Assembly: GCA_013822345.1 (NCBI GenBank)
Contig: PNKH01000045.1
Coordinates: forward strand, 1-55,089
Reading direction: 5' to 3'
DNA from: Isosphaera sp.
GTDB lineage: Bacteria; Planctomycetota; Planctomycetia; Gemmatales; Gemmataceae
Length of the DNA: 55,089 bases
Position numbers and translations under genes: made by a program
Shown here: positions 1-8,026 of the stretch, one piece after another
Numbering within the stretch: position 1 is the first letter of the stretch
How the letters are laid out: each line of letters opens with the position of its first letter
The notes under the pieces: model-generated
The model's database searches: none
What the model saw: only the letters and a program-made list of their open reading frames with translations
Told to the model about the DNA's origin: nothing

Positions 1-67
1 TCCGGTGGGGCAGGCATTCCTGCCTGCCGAGCGAGATCCGGCAGGCAGGAATGCCTGCCCCACCGGA
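1..67. repeat. Interspersed palindrome, GGTGGGGCAGGCATTC family, copy 1
   Basis: A perfect inverted repeat with 29-base arms (1-29 and 39-67) around a 9-base loop. It begins at the first base of the window, so it may extend further left. It lies just past the stop of the minus-strand gene ending at 70, where it could act as a terminator hairpin. A near-identical copy is at 11331-11381. Confidence 0.85.
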
Positions 68-69
68 GA

Positions 70-516
70 CTACCCTCCGCCGCGGACGGCGAACGCCAGG
101 CCGGCCTTGGCCCCGCCCCGGACCGCCGGGACCGGCACCGCGAACAGGGCCGCCGACAGCCCGGCCACGGCGGCCGCGTCCGGGGAGGCGGCCGCCGGCG
201 TCACCGCGAGGTCGAAGGCCGCCCGCCCGCCGTCGAGGGTGACGGTGACGACCAGGCCGGCCGCCGGCCCGGTCGGCGGGAACACGTCGGCCCGGGCGAC
301 CGTGTCGGCGAGGGCGTCGAGGTAGCGGTCGAAGTCGGGGCGGCTGTGCGGGTCGTACGGCGGGATTGCGACCGCGGTGCTGATCCGGGTGACGGCCGGC
401 ACGTCGGCGGGCACCGGCACCGGGGTGGCGCACCTCGGGCAGCGGTCGGCCCGGCCGCGCATCTCGTACTCGACTGCGAACGGGTGACGGCACCGCGGGC
501 ACTCGACCGGGATCAT
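70..516 (-). CDS. Small zinc-ribbon protein of unknown function
   Basis: A 148-residue protein opening with MIPVECPRCRHPF and a second CPRC pair near residue 27, a four-cysteine zinc ribbon of the MJ0042 kind common at the N-terminus of planctomycete proteins. The rest is Ala/Pro/Val-rich with no recognised domain and no signal peptide. The ATG at 516 was chosen because it directly precedes the ribbon and overlaps the stop of the upstream hydrolase gene by 4 bases, implying translational coupling. The function is unknown. It is the last gene of a three-gene operon. Confidence 0.7.
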   Translation of the reverse strand: MIPVECPRCRHPFAVEYEMRGRADRCPRCATPVPVPADVPAVTRISTAVAIPPYDPHSRPDFDRYLDALADTVARADVFPPTGPAAGLVVTVTLDGGRAAFDLAVTPAAASPDAAAVAGLSAALFAVPVPAVRGGAKAGLAFAVRGGG

Positions 517-1412
517 CGCCGCCCCTCCGTGGCACACGCCGCCAGGAACCGCAGCCCGGTCGCACGGTACCGGGTCGGGTCGTGGGCGTGAAGCCCGACG
601 TGGTCGGCGCCGGGGAAGACGACTACCTCCGCCCGCGGGCCGACCCGCGCCGCGATCTCCTCCGCCTCCGCCGGCGGCGCCCGCCAGTCGGCCCCGCCGG
701 CGAGCAGCAGCGCCGGCACGTCCGGCGGGACGCCACCGGCCGCGTTCAGCGGAGAGATGCCGTCCACGTCGTCGAGGACGAACCGGACGGTGAGCGACAG
801 GCCGGTGTACGCCAGCCACCCGAGCGGCGGCGGGAGGTGGTGGCCGGTGCGGTTCCGGACCGCCGTCCGCAGGTCGCGGAACGGGCACTCCAACACGTAC
901 CCGCCGACCCGTCCGCCGAGGTCCCGCGCCGCGAACAGCGCCGCGGCCGCGCCCATCGACCGCCCCCAGACGACCGGCCGCGCCACCCCGTTCGCCTCCA
1001 GCCAGGTGACCGCCGCGACCACGTCGTGCCGGGCGGACCGGCCGAAGTCGTTCCGGTCGCCCGTCGAGTCGCCGTGACACCGGAGTGTCACGAGCAAGAG
1101 CGGGTGGCCTTCGGCGGCGAGGAACTCGGCCTGGTCGAGGCAGTCGGCGCGGCAGGCGCCGTTCCCGTGCAGCAGCACGACCGCGGGCCGATGCGGGCGG
1201 CCGGGCGCGAACCACGCCCCGAGCGTCTCGCCGTCGGCGGCGGTCAGCCGCACGTCCCGGAGCGTCGCCCACGGGACCGCCGGCGCCGGCTCTGGGCGGA
1301 CCGGGGCGGCGCGGCGGGTGAGTTGGTCGGCGACGAGCCACGACGTGAACAGCCACAGCGCCGCGACCAGCCCGGCGGCGGCGAGGAGGCGGCGTCGGAG
1401 GCGGCGGGTCAT
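513..1412 (-). CDS. Membrane-anchored alpha/beta hydrolase
   Basis: A 299-residue alpha/beta-hydrolase. A hydrophobic N-terminal segment (about residues 9-27) should act as a membrane anchor or signal. The oxyanion region reads LHGNG (81-85), the nucleophile elbow GRSMG places Ser at 152, and the acid and base are plausibly Asp242 (GADW) and His271 (GADH). The family includes esterases and peptidases related to COG1073; the substrate cannot be inferred. It overlaps both neighbours by 4 bases (ATGA), so the three genes are probably co-transcribed. Confidence 0.85.
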   Translation of the reverse strand: MTRRLRRRLLAAAGLVAALWLFTSWLVADQLTRRAAPVRPEPAPAVPWATLRDVRLTAADGETLGAWFAPGRPHRPAVVLLHGNGACRADCLDQAEFLAAEGHPLLLVTLRCHGDSTGDRNDFGRSARHDVVAAVTWLEANGVARPVVWGRSMGAAAALFAARDLGGRVGGYVLECPFRDLRTAVRNRTGHHLPPPLGWLAYTGLSLTVRFVLDDVDGISPLNAAGGVPPDVPALLLAGGADWRAPPAEAEEIAARVGPRAEVVVFPGADHVGLHAHDPTRYRATGLRFLAACATEGRR

Positions 1413-2032
1413 TCCGGCTTCTTCGGCGTGTCGGCCGGCTTCTTGAGGAACGGGTTCGGCTTCAGCTCGACCTTCTTGACCGACTGGAGGTAGTCGAGCA
1501 CCTTCCCGCCGTCCCGGGCGAGTTGGGCGTGGAAGTGGAGGGAGAAGCCGTGCGGGCCGCGGGCGTCGACCAGCTTCGGCTGGAGGGTGAGGAACGCCCG
1601 GACGGCGTCGAGTTGGCCCATCACGGCGGCGCAGAAGATGTCGATCCGGGCGCCCTTCTCGAGCAGGAACTCGACGATGTCGTACCGGGCCATGTGGGAC
1701 GCCCCGCCGAGTCCGGACTCCCAGTCGCCGGCGCCCCAGTCGACGAACCCGTCGACGAGGCGGGGCTCCTTCTCGGCGAGCTTCTTCACCATCTCGAGGT
1801 CCATGTGGGCGAAGACGACGAAGTCCTGGACGAGTTGGCGGTTGATCTGGGGGTTCTTCCAGGACGGGTTGAAGCCCGGCTTGGGGTAGTCGCGGGTGAA
1901 CGGGGCTTCGGTGGGGAGGGTGTGCGGCGGGGGGGCGACCGCCGGCGTGTCGGCCGACAGGGCTTCGGCGCCGAGGACGGCGGTGGCGGCGAAGGCGGTG
2001 GCGAAGGCGCGGCGGTCGATCGGGTCGGACAT
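1409..2032 (-). CDS. Exported ankyrin-repeat protein
   Basis: A 207-residue protein with a signal-like start (RRAFATAFAATAVLGAEALS), possibly a Tat or Sec signal. The body looks like two or three ankyrin repeats: HMARYDIVEFLLEKGARIDI and AVMGQLDAVRAFLTLQPKLV fit the ankyrin pattern. The tail is Lys/Pro rich. Related planctomycete proteins carry the same layout of signal followed by ankyrin repeats. The role is probably protein binding outside the cytoplasm; the partner is unknown. It is the first gene of the overlapping operon running down to 70. Confidence 0.75.
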   Translation of the reverse strand: MSDPIDRRAFATAFAATAVLGAEALSADTPAVAPPPHTLPTEAPFTRDYPKPGFNPSWKNPQINRQLVQDFVVFAHMDLEMVKKLAEKEPRLVDGFVDWGAGDWESGLGGASHMARYDIVEFLLEKGARIDIFCAAVMGQLDAVRAFLTLQPKLVDARGPHGFSLHFHAQLARDGGKVLDYLQSVKKVELKPNPFLKKPADTPKKPE

Positions 2033-2046
2033 GGGAGCCTTCGGGT

Positions 2047-2565
2047 TTAGATCACCTTGGCCTGGGTCAGGAACGCGGTGAGCCGCTGGTAAGCCTTGGC
2101 CGGGGTCATGGCAACCGGCGGGGGTTCGACCGCGGTCCGCCCGTGTGCGACCCAGTTCCGGTAGTCGATGACTTGCTTGACCTCACCCCGGAGGGCGGGG
2201 GCCACCGTCGTGAACACCTCGACGACCCGCGTCGAAATGTTCCAGAACTCCATGTCCCTCAACACCTCGTCGCGGACCCGGTCGGCGAGCGGGTCGCCCG
2301 ACCCGGGCCGGACGACTGGGAGGGCGGACAGGTGGTCCCGGAGCGTGCGCTCGAACACCGCGGTCAGCGCCAGGACCACGAGCCGGTTGAGTTCCTCGAG
2401 AGCTTGGTCGAGGGCCGACTCGTTCGCCTTCCGGTCCCGGCCGTGAAAGGTGTACTTCGCCGCGACGAGTCCGGGTGTCGCCTTTTGGACCGCCCGCCGG
2501 GTCACCCGCATGCTGTCCTTTGCGGTCGTGTACCAGGTGACGATCGGGTCGAGCGGGTTAGTCAT
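2047..2565 (-). CDS. HEPN-like protein with R-X4-H motif
   Basis: A 172-residue, mostly helical protein. Residues 135-142 read YRNWVAHG, giving Arg136 and His141 in the R-X4-H arrangement that forms the RNase active site of HEPN domains (RiboL-PSP and MAE-type HEPN proteins often have RN.x.HG). The preceding region contains long amphipathic helices (45-80, 95-130), as expected for the HEPN bundle. The start overlaps the end of the upstream gene by 8 bases. HEPN identity is inferred from motif and helix pattern; an RNase or toxin role is not shown. Confidence 0.6.
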   Translation of the reverse strand: MTNPLDPIVTWYTTAKDSMRVTRRAVQKATPGLVAAKYTFHGRDRKANESALDQALEELNRLVVLALTAVFERTLRDHLSALPVVRPGSGDPLADRVRDEVLRDMEFWNISTRVVEVFTTVAPALRGEVKQVIDYRNWVAHGRTAVEPPPVAMTPAKAYQRLTAFLTQAKVI

Positions 2566-3205
2566 GTTCGCCCAGGCAGGTCTCGGCCAACTCCCGGAAC
2601 AGCACCTCGGTGAGCGGGAGTTCCCGGTACGGGAGGTCGTTCGGGACGTGGCGCCACGAGTCCGTGGCCCGCGCGTACTCCAGGACCGCGGTGTCGTCCG
2701 GCCCGATCATGTCCACCCGCCCGTCCGCGCCGAGCGCCCAGGCGGCCACGGGCATGACCCGCATCTCGCGCCCGCCGCGGGTGATCACGAGTTTCGACGT
2801 CTCGTAACCGCCGCTGCGCGCCTCGACGACCCGGACCGGCTCGCGCCGGACGAGGGGATTTCCCGGCAACGCCTCGCTCCAGGGCTGGATGGTGGTGAGC
2901 AGCCGCTCGACCGCGAGCCGCCACGCCGCCACCTTCAGGAGGGCGTCCTTGAGGCCGCGGAGGCGGGTCTCGAACGCCTCGTCGTCGCGGACCTCTTCCG
3001 GGAGGAAGCCGACCCCGGCCTCGGCCCCGGACCGGTCGCGGAGGTGCAGGAACGCCCCGGGCCGGCCGCGCACGTCGGTCGCGCGGGACCACTCGGCATT
3101 GACGGTCGAAAGATCGATGATCGATTCCACCAACCAATTCCTGTTCGCCACCGTGGGGGACAAGTCCGCATCGGCCTGGAGGGTTCGATCCTGAGTGATC
3201 GGCAT
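2558..3205 (-). CDS. Unknown protein, upstream partner of HEPN-like gene
   Basis: A 215-residue soluble protein that I do not recognise. The N-terminal half is mixed (residues 1-80) with a helical stretch around 80-105, and the C-terminal half is beta-rich (KLVITRGGREMRVMPVAAWA). There is no signal peptide, membrane segment or obvious catalytic motif. Its stop overlaps the start of the HEPN-like gene by 8 bases, so the two are translationally coupled. Such coupling to a HEPN protein suggests a regulator, antitoxin or target-recognition subunit, but that is inference only. Confidence 0.6.
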   Translation of the reverse strand: MPITQDRTLQADADLSPTVANRNWLVESIIDLSTVNAEWSRATDVRGRPGAFLHLRDRSGAEAGVGFLPEEVRDDEAFETRLRGLKDALLKVAAWRLAVERLLTTIQPWSEALPGNPLVRREPVRVVEARSGGYETSKLVITRGGREMRVMPVAAWALGADGRVDMIGPDDTAVLEYARATDSWRHVPNDLPYRELPLTEVLFRELAETCLGEHD

Positions 3206-3241
3206 CGCGAGTCTCCGCCGGGCGACTGACCCCGCCCGCGC

Positions 3242-3270
3242 ATTGTACCCGCGGCTGGAGACCGGGTCAC
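3242..3270 (-). promoter_or_regulatory. Putative promoter of the HEPN module
   Basis: On the minus strand GTGACC (3265-3270), 17 bases, then TACAAT (3242-3247), about 37 bases upstream of the start at 3205. The AT-rich hexamer stands out in this GC-rich DNA. The -35 overlaps the stop codon of the DUF1501 gene, so the module could be expressed independently. Confidence 0.4.
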
Positions 3271-4751
3271 GCCAGCACGTCGCGGAGCAGCTGCCCGCCG
3301 GGCACCAGCGGCACCGGCCGGCCCGTCCGGTCCGTCAGCGTCGTCTCCAGGTCGTACCCGAGCAGGTGGTACGCGGTCGCCAGCAGATCCTTCGGCGACA
3401 CCGGCCGGTCCGCCACCGTCGCCCCAATGCTGTCCGTCTTCCCGACCACCTTCCCCCGCGCCACCCCCCCGCCGGCCAACAGCACCGTGTACGCCTGCGA
3501 CCAGTGGTCCCGCCCGCCGCCCTTCGCGGCGTTCATCTTCGGCGTCCGCCCGTGCTCGCTCAGCACCAGCACCAGCGTCTCGTCCAACATCCCCCGGGCG
3601 TCGAGGTCGGCGACCAGGCCCGAGAACCCGCGGTCGAACCCCGGCATCAGCTCGTTCCGCATCCGCGGGTAGTGCTCCCAGTGCGTGTCCCACCCCGACC
3701 CGGCCAGCCCGAACTCGTCCCAGAACACCGTCACGAACCGGCTCCCCGCCTCCACCAGCCGCCGCGCCGCCAGGCAGCTCTGACCGAACAGGAAGTGCCC
3801 GTAGCTCTCGCGCACCTTCGCCGGCTCCCGCCGCACGTCCAGCGCCTGCCGCACCTTCTCAGAGCCGATCAGCGTGTACGCCAACTCCCGGAACGGGTCG
3901 CGCGTTTCCTGGCCGTCGCGGCTGCGGCGGGCGTCCTCCATCTGGTCGAGCAGCGACCGCCGGCCGTTCAGCCGGTCGAGGGTGAGGTCGGCCGCCCCCT
4001 CGCCGCCGAGCGAGAAGTGCGCGTCCGGGGCGATGCCGGCGTACGGCTCGTCGAACTCCTGGGTGTTCGGGCTCAGCGTCTTGGTGATCTTCGCCGTCGC
4101 CTTGCCGTGGAACCGGGTGAAGTGCGGGGCGAACGGCCGGCCGAGGAACGCCGGGTACGGCCCGGCCCGGTGCACCTCGCCGGTCCGCTGGCTGCTGAAC
4201 GGGAACGGCAGCGCGACGTTGTCCGGGACCGGCTTGCGGGCCGACGCCGGGTTCGCCCGCTGTTCGAGGTGCGACACGACCGACCCGATGAACGGCCAAT
4301 GCCGGCCGTCGTGGGGGCTCAGCTCCATCGCCACGTCGATCTCGGGGACGGACGTGGTGGCGTAGGCGACGCCGTGGATCGGGTGCTTGTGGGTGACCGA
4401 CCGCACCACCGTGACGTTGTGCATCACCCGGCTGGTGTGCGGCAGGAGTTCGCACACGTCGCACCCGGGGAGCGTCGACCGGATGCCGCCGAGCTCGCCG
4501 CGCACCTCGACCGGGGCGTTCGGCTTCAGGTCGGCGAGTTCGAGCTGACTCGGGGAGCCGTAGAGGAACAGCAGGATGCACGACTTCGCCCGGCCGAAGT
4601 GGGCGTCCGGCCTGGCCGGCGACGGGGTTCTCCCGGCGTCGGCCCGCAGCGCGTCGGCGAGGGTGAGGCCGAGGGCGGCGCCGGCGGTGAGGAAGTCGCG
4701 GCGGGTGGCCCCGGTGCAGAGGGTCTTGGGCTGGCCGAGGACGCGCAGCAT
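3267..4751 (-). CDS. DUF1501 family exported protein
   Basis: A 494-residue DUF1501 protein, a planctomycete-expanded branch of the alkaline-phosphatase/sulfatase superfamily whose substrate is unknown. Residues 17-18 are the twin arginines of a Tat signal (RRDFLTAGAALGL). Typical DUF1501 features follow: ILLFLYGSPSQLELADLKP, the HPIHG stretch, the CLAARRLVEAGSRFVTV segment, and near the end VLVLSEHGRTPKMN and GGRDHWSQAYTVLLAGGG with likely metal ligands. The ATG at 4751 matches the family start (MLRVLGQPK). DUF1501 genes usually pair with a DUF1549/DUF1553 gene, as at 51289-55089; this copy stands alone. Confidence 0.9.
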   Translation of the reverse strand: MLRVLGQPKTLCTGATRRDFLTAGAALGLTLADALRADAGRTPSPARPDAHFGRAKSCILLFLYGSPSQLELADLKPNAPVEVRGELGGIRSTLPGCDVCELLPHTSRVMHNVTVVRSVTHKHPIHGVAYATTSVPEIDVAMELSPHDGRHWPFIGSVVSHLEQRANPASARKPVPDNVALPFPFSSQRTGEVHRAGPYPAFLGRPFAPHFTRFHGKATAKITKTLSPNTQEFDEPYAGIAPDAHFSLGGEGAADLTLDRLNGRRSLLDQMEDARRSRDGQETRDPFRELAYTLIGSEKVRQALDVRREPAKVRESYGHFLFGQSCLAARRLVEAGSRFVTVFWDEFGLAGSGWDTHWEHYPRMRNELMPGFDRGFSGLVADLDARGMLDETLVLVLSEHGRTPKMNAAKGGGRDHWSQAYTVLLAGGGVARGKVVGKTDSIGATVADRPVSPKDLLATAYHLLGYDLETTLTDRTGRPVPLVPGGQLLRDVLA

Positions 4752-4844
4752 GGCGGGGTCTCGGGCGGGGAGTGTCCGGCGGACTGTCATCATCGCCCGG
4801 GCGGCGGGGCGGGGCAAGCGGATTCGGCCGGCGGCGGCGCCCGG

Positions 4845-4874
4845 TTGTGCGGGTCGCGCCGGTCGGCGTAAGAT
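4845..4874 (+). promoter_or_regulatory. Putative promoter of ECF sigma gene
   Basis: TTGTGC (4845-4850), 18-base spacer, TAAGAT (4869-4874), upstream of the GTG start at 4970. The same TTGTGC-N18 arrangement occurs before the gene at 43882. Inferred from sequence pattern only. Confidence 0.4.
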
Positions 4875-4969
4875 GGGGGAGGATCGGAACCCGCGCGCCG
4901 CGGATTGAGGGGGCCTCCCGGCCCCGGTAGGCTCTACTCGGCTCCACTTCATCCCCGAGGGGCTCGCCC

Positions 4970-5725
4970 GTGGACTCGAACCCGTTCACCGCGGTCGACC
5001 GCGACCTGCTCAAGCGGTGCCTGAACCGGGCCCCCGGGTCGTGGAACGACTTCGTCGACCGGTTCCTCAGCCTCGTCTACCACGTGATCGGGTACACCGC
5101 CCACCTGCGGAGCGTCCGGCTCGGCCCGGAGGACGTCGAGGACATCGCCGCCGAGGTGCTGCTGAAGATCGTGTCGAACGACTTCAAGGTGCTCCGGGAG
5201 TTCCGGGCCGAGGCCAGCCTGGCCACCTACCTGACGGTCGTCGCCCGCCGGATCGCCATCCGGGAGTTGGTCCGCCGGCAGAAGAACAAGGCCGGGGCGG
5301 CGGCCGGGATGGACGCCCTCGGGGAGCGGGACGACGCCCCGGCCGCCCAGAAGGGGACGGAGAGCCTGGAGGAGGTCGAGAAGCTGCTCCGCCGGCTGTC
5401 CGGGAAGGAGCGGGAGATCGTCCGGATGTACTACCTGGAGGGGCGGACGTACGAGGAGATCAGCACCGCGACGGAGGTGCCGGTGAACTCGATCGGGGCG
5501 CTGCTGTCGCGGGCCCGGAAGAAGCTCCGGGCGGCGAAGCCGGTCGGCGGGGCGGACTCGCTCAGCGCCGCCCTCCTGTCCACCACCCCGCCGCCCGACC
5601 CGACCCCGCCGCCGGCCGGCCCGCGGCCGTCGAAGCTGGTCGCCCCGCCGGCCGGCCCGGCCAAGCCGGCGAAGCCGTCCAAGCCGGTGATCGAGAAGCC
5701 GGTCGAGAAGAAGGACGGGGACTGA
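4970..5725 (+). CDS. ECF-type RNA polymerase sigma factor
   Basis: A 251-residue sigma-70-family factor. Region 2 is visible in the DVEDIAAEVLLKIV segment and the following YLTVVARRIAIREL, and region 4 in LSGKEREIVRMYYLEGRTYEEI followed by the helix-turn-helix recognition segment ending SRARKKLR. The C-terminal 50 residues are a low-complexity Pro/Lys/Ala tail not needed for sigma function. No adjacent anti-sigma gene is present; the next gene is a Uma2-type nuclease. The start is GTG. Regulated promoters cannot be deduced. Confidence 0.9.
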   Translation: MDSNPFTAVDRDLLKRCLNRAPGSWNDFVDRFLSLVYHVIGYTAHLRSVRLGPEDVEDIAAEVLLKIVSNDFKVLREFRAEASLATYLTVVARRIAIRELVRRQKNKAGAAAGMDALGERDDAPAAQKGTESLEEVEKLLRRLSGKEREIVRMYYLEGRTYEEISTATEVPVNSIGALLSRARKKLRAAKPVGGADSLSAALLSTTPPPDPTPPPAGPRPSKLVAPPAGPAKPAKPSKPVIEKPVEKKDGD

Positions 5726-5753
5726 CCCCCACCCGCCGCACGGAGTGCGCCCC

Positions 5754-6548
5754 ATGCTCGCGTCCGAGATCCGTCCCCGGCCCGTGTTCCCGGACTCGGA
5801 CGGCAACCCCGTGGCCGACAACACCCTCCAGTTCGAGTGGCTGTCGACGATCAAGTGGAACCTCGAGCACCTGTTCGAGAGCGACCCGGCGGTGTTCGTC
5901 GCCGGGGACAACCTGATCTACCCGGACGAGACGGACCCGGGCGTCCGCCAGGCCCCGGACGTGTACGTCGCGTTCGGCCGGCCGAAGGGGTACCGGGGCA
6001 GCTACAAGGTGTGGGAGGAGGGCGGCGTCTTCCCGCAGGTGGTGTTCGAGGTGTGGTCGCCCGGGAACACGATGGCGGAGATGGACGGCAAGCGGGAGTT
6101 CTACGAGAAGTACGGGGCGGAAGAGTTCTACCTGGTGTTCCCCGAGTTCCCGGTCTGGGTGGCGGCGTGGTGGCGGGAGGGCGGACGGCTGGTCCGGACC
6201 AAGGAGACGAACGGGTTCACCAGCCCCCGGCTCGGCATCCACATCCGCTTCGAGTCCCGCCTCTTGACCATCACCGGCCCGGACGGGCGGGTGTTCCGGA
6301 ACCCGCTCCAGATCGCCCAGGACCGCGACGCGGCGGAGCGGCTCGCGGCCGACGAGGCCCGGCGGCGGCAGGCCGAGCGGGACCGGGCCGAGGCGGAGAA
6401 GCTGCGGGCCGAGGCGGAGGCGGCCCGGGCCGAGTCCCGGCGGCGGGAGGCGGAGGCCGAGCGGGACCGGGCGGAGGCCGAGAAGCAGCGGGCCGACAGG
6501 TTGGCGGCCAGGCTCCGCGAACTCGGCCTCGACCCGGACGCGGTTTGA
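5754..6548 (+). CDS. Uma2-family (DUF820) putative endonuclease with coiled-coil tail
   Basis: A 264-residue protein. The N-terminal 185 residues match the Uma2/DUF820 restriction-endonuclease-like fold: APDVYVAFG gives the catalytic Asp, VVFEVWSPGNT the second acidic position, and KREFYEKYGAEEFYLV the conserved Lys/Tyr helix. From about residue 190 to 260 the sequence is an uninterrupted Ala/Glu/Arg heptad-like coiled coil. Uma2 genes are multicopy in cyanobacteria and planctomycetes and have no settled function. ATG at 5754 is preferred over a GTG nine bases upstream. Confidence 0.85.
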   Translation: MLASEIRPRPVFPDSDGNPVADNTLQFEWLSTIKWNLEHLFESDPAVFVAGDNLIYPDETDPGVRQAPDVYVAFGRPKGYRGSYKVWEEGGVFPQVVFEVWSPGNTMAEMDGKREFYEKYGAEEFYLVFPEFPVWVAAWWREGGRLVRTKETNGFTSPRLGIHIRFESRLLTITGPDGRVFRNPLQIAQDRDAAERLAADEARRRQAERDRAEAEKLRAEAEAARAESRRREAEAERDRAEAEKQRADRLAARLRELGLDPDAV

Positions 6549-6571
6549 CGATGGCGGCCGGGCCGCCGGCG

Positions 6572-6586
6572 TGCGATAATCGCACT
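6572..6586 (+). promoter_or_regulatory. Small palindrome overlapping a -10-like site
   Basis: TGCGATAATCGCAC lies within the 15-base odd palindrome GTGCGATAATCGCAC (7-base arms around one base, starting at 6571). The GATAAT core resembles an extended -10 and is about 27 bases upstream of the DUF1501 pseudogene start at 6607. It could be an operator or simply a promoter; no second copy was found in the window. Confidence 0.3.
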
Positions 6587-6676
6587 CCCGCCCGGAGCCT
6601 CCCGCCATGCTCCCGTCCCGCCGCGATGTCCTCCGCGTCGGCACCGTGTCCGTCCTCGCGCCCGGCCTCGCCGCTG

Positions 6677-6693
6677 GGGGCTCACGCCCCCCG
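6677..6693. repeat. Single-arm copy of the GGGGCTCACGCCCCCCG motif
   Basis: These 17 bases are identical to part of the right arm of the palindrome at 7022-7085, 386 bases downstream in the same broken gene. Here they sit in frame, encoding part of AAGGSRPPQA after the signal-like N-terminus. Confidence 0.6.
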
Positions 6694-7021
6694 CAGGCCA
6701 AGGCCGTCATCCTCCTGTTCATGGACGGCGGGCCGTCCCACATCGACCTGTTCGACCTGAAGCCGGACGCCCCGGCCGAGGTCCGCGGCCCGTTCGCCCC
6801 GATCGCCACCACCGTCCCCGGGGTCCGCGTCTGCGAGCACCTGCCGCGCCTCGCGGCCCGGATGCACCACGTCCTGCAGCTCCGCTCCGTCCGCCACGCC
6901 GACGCGATCCACGACCCGGCCGTCTACCTCACCCTCACCGGCCGGCGGCACCCGACCCCGCTCGGCGGCCTCCGCACCTCCCCGACGACGCCCCGCACGT
7001 CGGGGCGCTGTTCTCCACCCT

Positions 7022-7085
7022 GGCGAGCGGGGGCGTGAGCCCCTGATCACCGTCCCGGATCAGGGGCTCACGCCCCCCGCTCGCC
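7022..7085. repeat. Palindromic element inserted in a DUF1501 gene
   Basis: An inverted repeat with arms 7022-7048 and 7058-7085 (27-28 bases, one extra G in the right arm) around a 9-base loop. It contains GGGGGCGTGAGCCCC and shares the GCGTGAGC core with the palindromes at 24474 and 33696. It interrupts the coding frame with a TGA. Confidence 0.85.
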
Positions 7086-8015
7086 GTGCCGTCCTTCGTC
7101 GAGCTGCCCGAGACGATGAAGATGGAGGCCCGCACCCTGCCGGGCCAGAACGGCGGGTTCCTCGGCCCGTCCGCCGACCCGTTCCGGTGCGAGGTGACCC
7201 CGGACGCCGAGGTCGTGCCGCCGCCGTTCGGGCTGCCGGAGGGCGTCGACGCCGACCGCCTGCTGCTCCGCGGCAACCTCCGGGCCGCCCTCGACCGGCA
7301 GCTGCTCGCCGCCGGGACCGGATTCGACCACGCCCGGTCCGCGGCCGCCGAGTTGCTCGCGTCGTCGAAGCTCCGCGACGCCTTCGACCTGTCCCGCGAG
7401 CCGGACAAGGTCCGCGACGCCTACGGCCGGTACCGGCACGGGCAGTCGGTGCTGCTGGCCCGCCGGCTGGTCGAGGCCGGGTGCCGGTTCGTCACCGTGT
7501 ACTGGGGGAGGGAGCCGCAGGACTGGGCGGACGGGAAGGGGGAGCGGCCGGCGAACAACCCGTGGGACACGCACCGGAACCACTTCCCGCTGCTGGCGGA
7601 CTCGCTCCTGCCGCGGGCCGACCGGACGCTGTCCGCCCTGCTCGACGACCTGCACGCCCGCGGGCTGCTCGCGTCCACCCTGGTCGTCTGGATGGGGGAG
7701 TTCGGGCGGACGCCGGTGATCTCGAAGCCGTGGGCGAGCCGGGACCACTGGCCGGGGGCGAGCACGGTCCTGCTGGCCGGGGCGGGGGTGGCGGCCGGGC
7801 ACGTCGTCGGGAAGACGGACCGCCGGGCCGCGGAGGTGGTTGACACCCCGGTGTCACCGGCGGACGTGGCCGCGACCGTGCTGGCCGCCGTCGGGGCCGA
7901 ACCGGGGGCCGAGGTGCGCGACCGGGCCGGCCGCCCGTTCCCCGCCTGCGAGGGCTCCCCGGTCCGCGAGGTGTACACTGGATGAGTCGGCGGCGTAGCG
8001 ACCGTTCACGCTTGC

Positions 8016-8020
8016 GGAGG
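8016..8020 (+). promoter_or_regulatory. GGAGG ribosome binding site deciding the LRR gene start
   Basis: GGAGG ends six bases before the ATG at 8027. No comparable site precedes the in-frame ATG at 7982, and the downstream start places a signal peptide at the N-terminus. Confidence 0.6.
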
Positions 8021-8026
8021 GTGATC

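Larger units (their letters stand above)
6607..7985 (+). pseudogene. DUF1501 pseudogene interrupted by palindrome and frameshift
   Basis: The first part (from 6607) encodes a recognisable DUF1501 N-terminus with the LFMDGGPSHIDLFDLKPDAP signature. Around 6970 the reading frame is lost by about one deleted base: the expected DDAPHVGALFSTLASG continues in another frame. Within that frame the palindrome at 7022-7085 adds a TGA stop at 7043-7045. The same frame then reopens and encodes the rest of the family (PSFVELPE, CLAARRLVE-type segment, EFGRTPVISKPWASRDHWPG) to the stop at 7985. Both halves match one ancestral gene. Sequencing error could explain the frameshift but not the palindrome stop. 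Confidence 0.8.

Noticed and set aside
1-67. Terminal inverted repeat of an insertion sequence at the window edge
   Set aside because: No transposase is present and a self-contained sister hairpin at 11331 shows that the palindrome is complete in itself.
7086-7985. Independent gene starting MPSFVELPE
   Set aside because: It is the C-terminal two thirds of a DUF1501 protein and lacks the signal and N-terminal motif found just upstream in another frame, so it was treated as one pseudogene.
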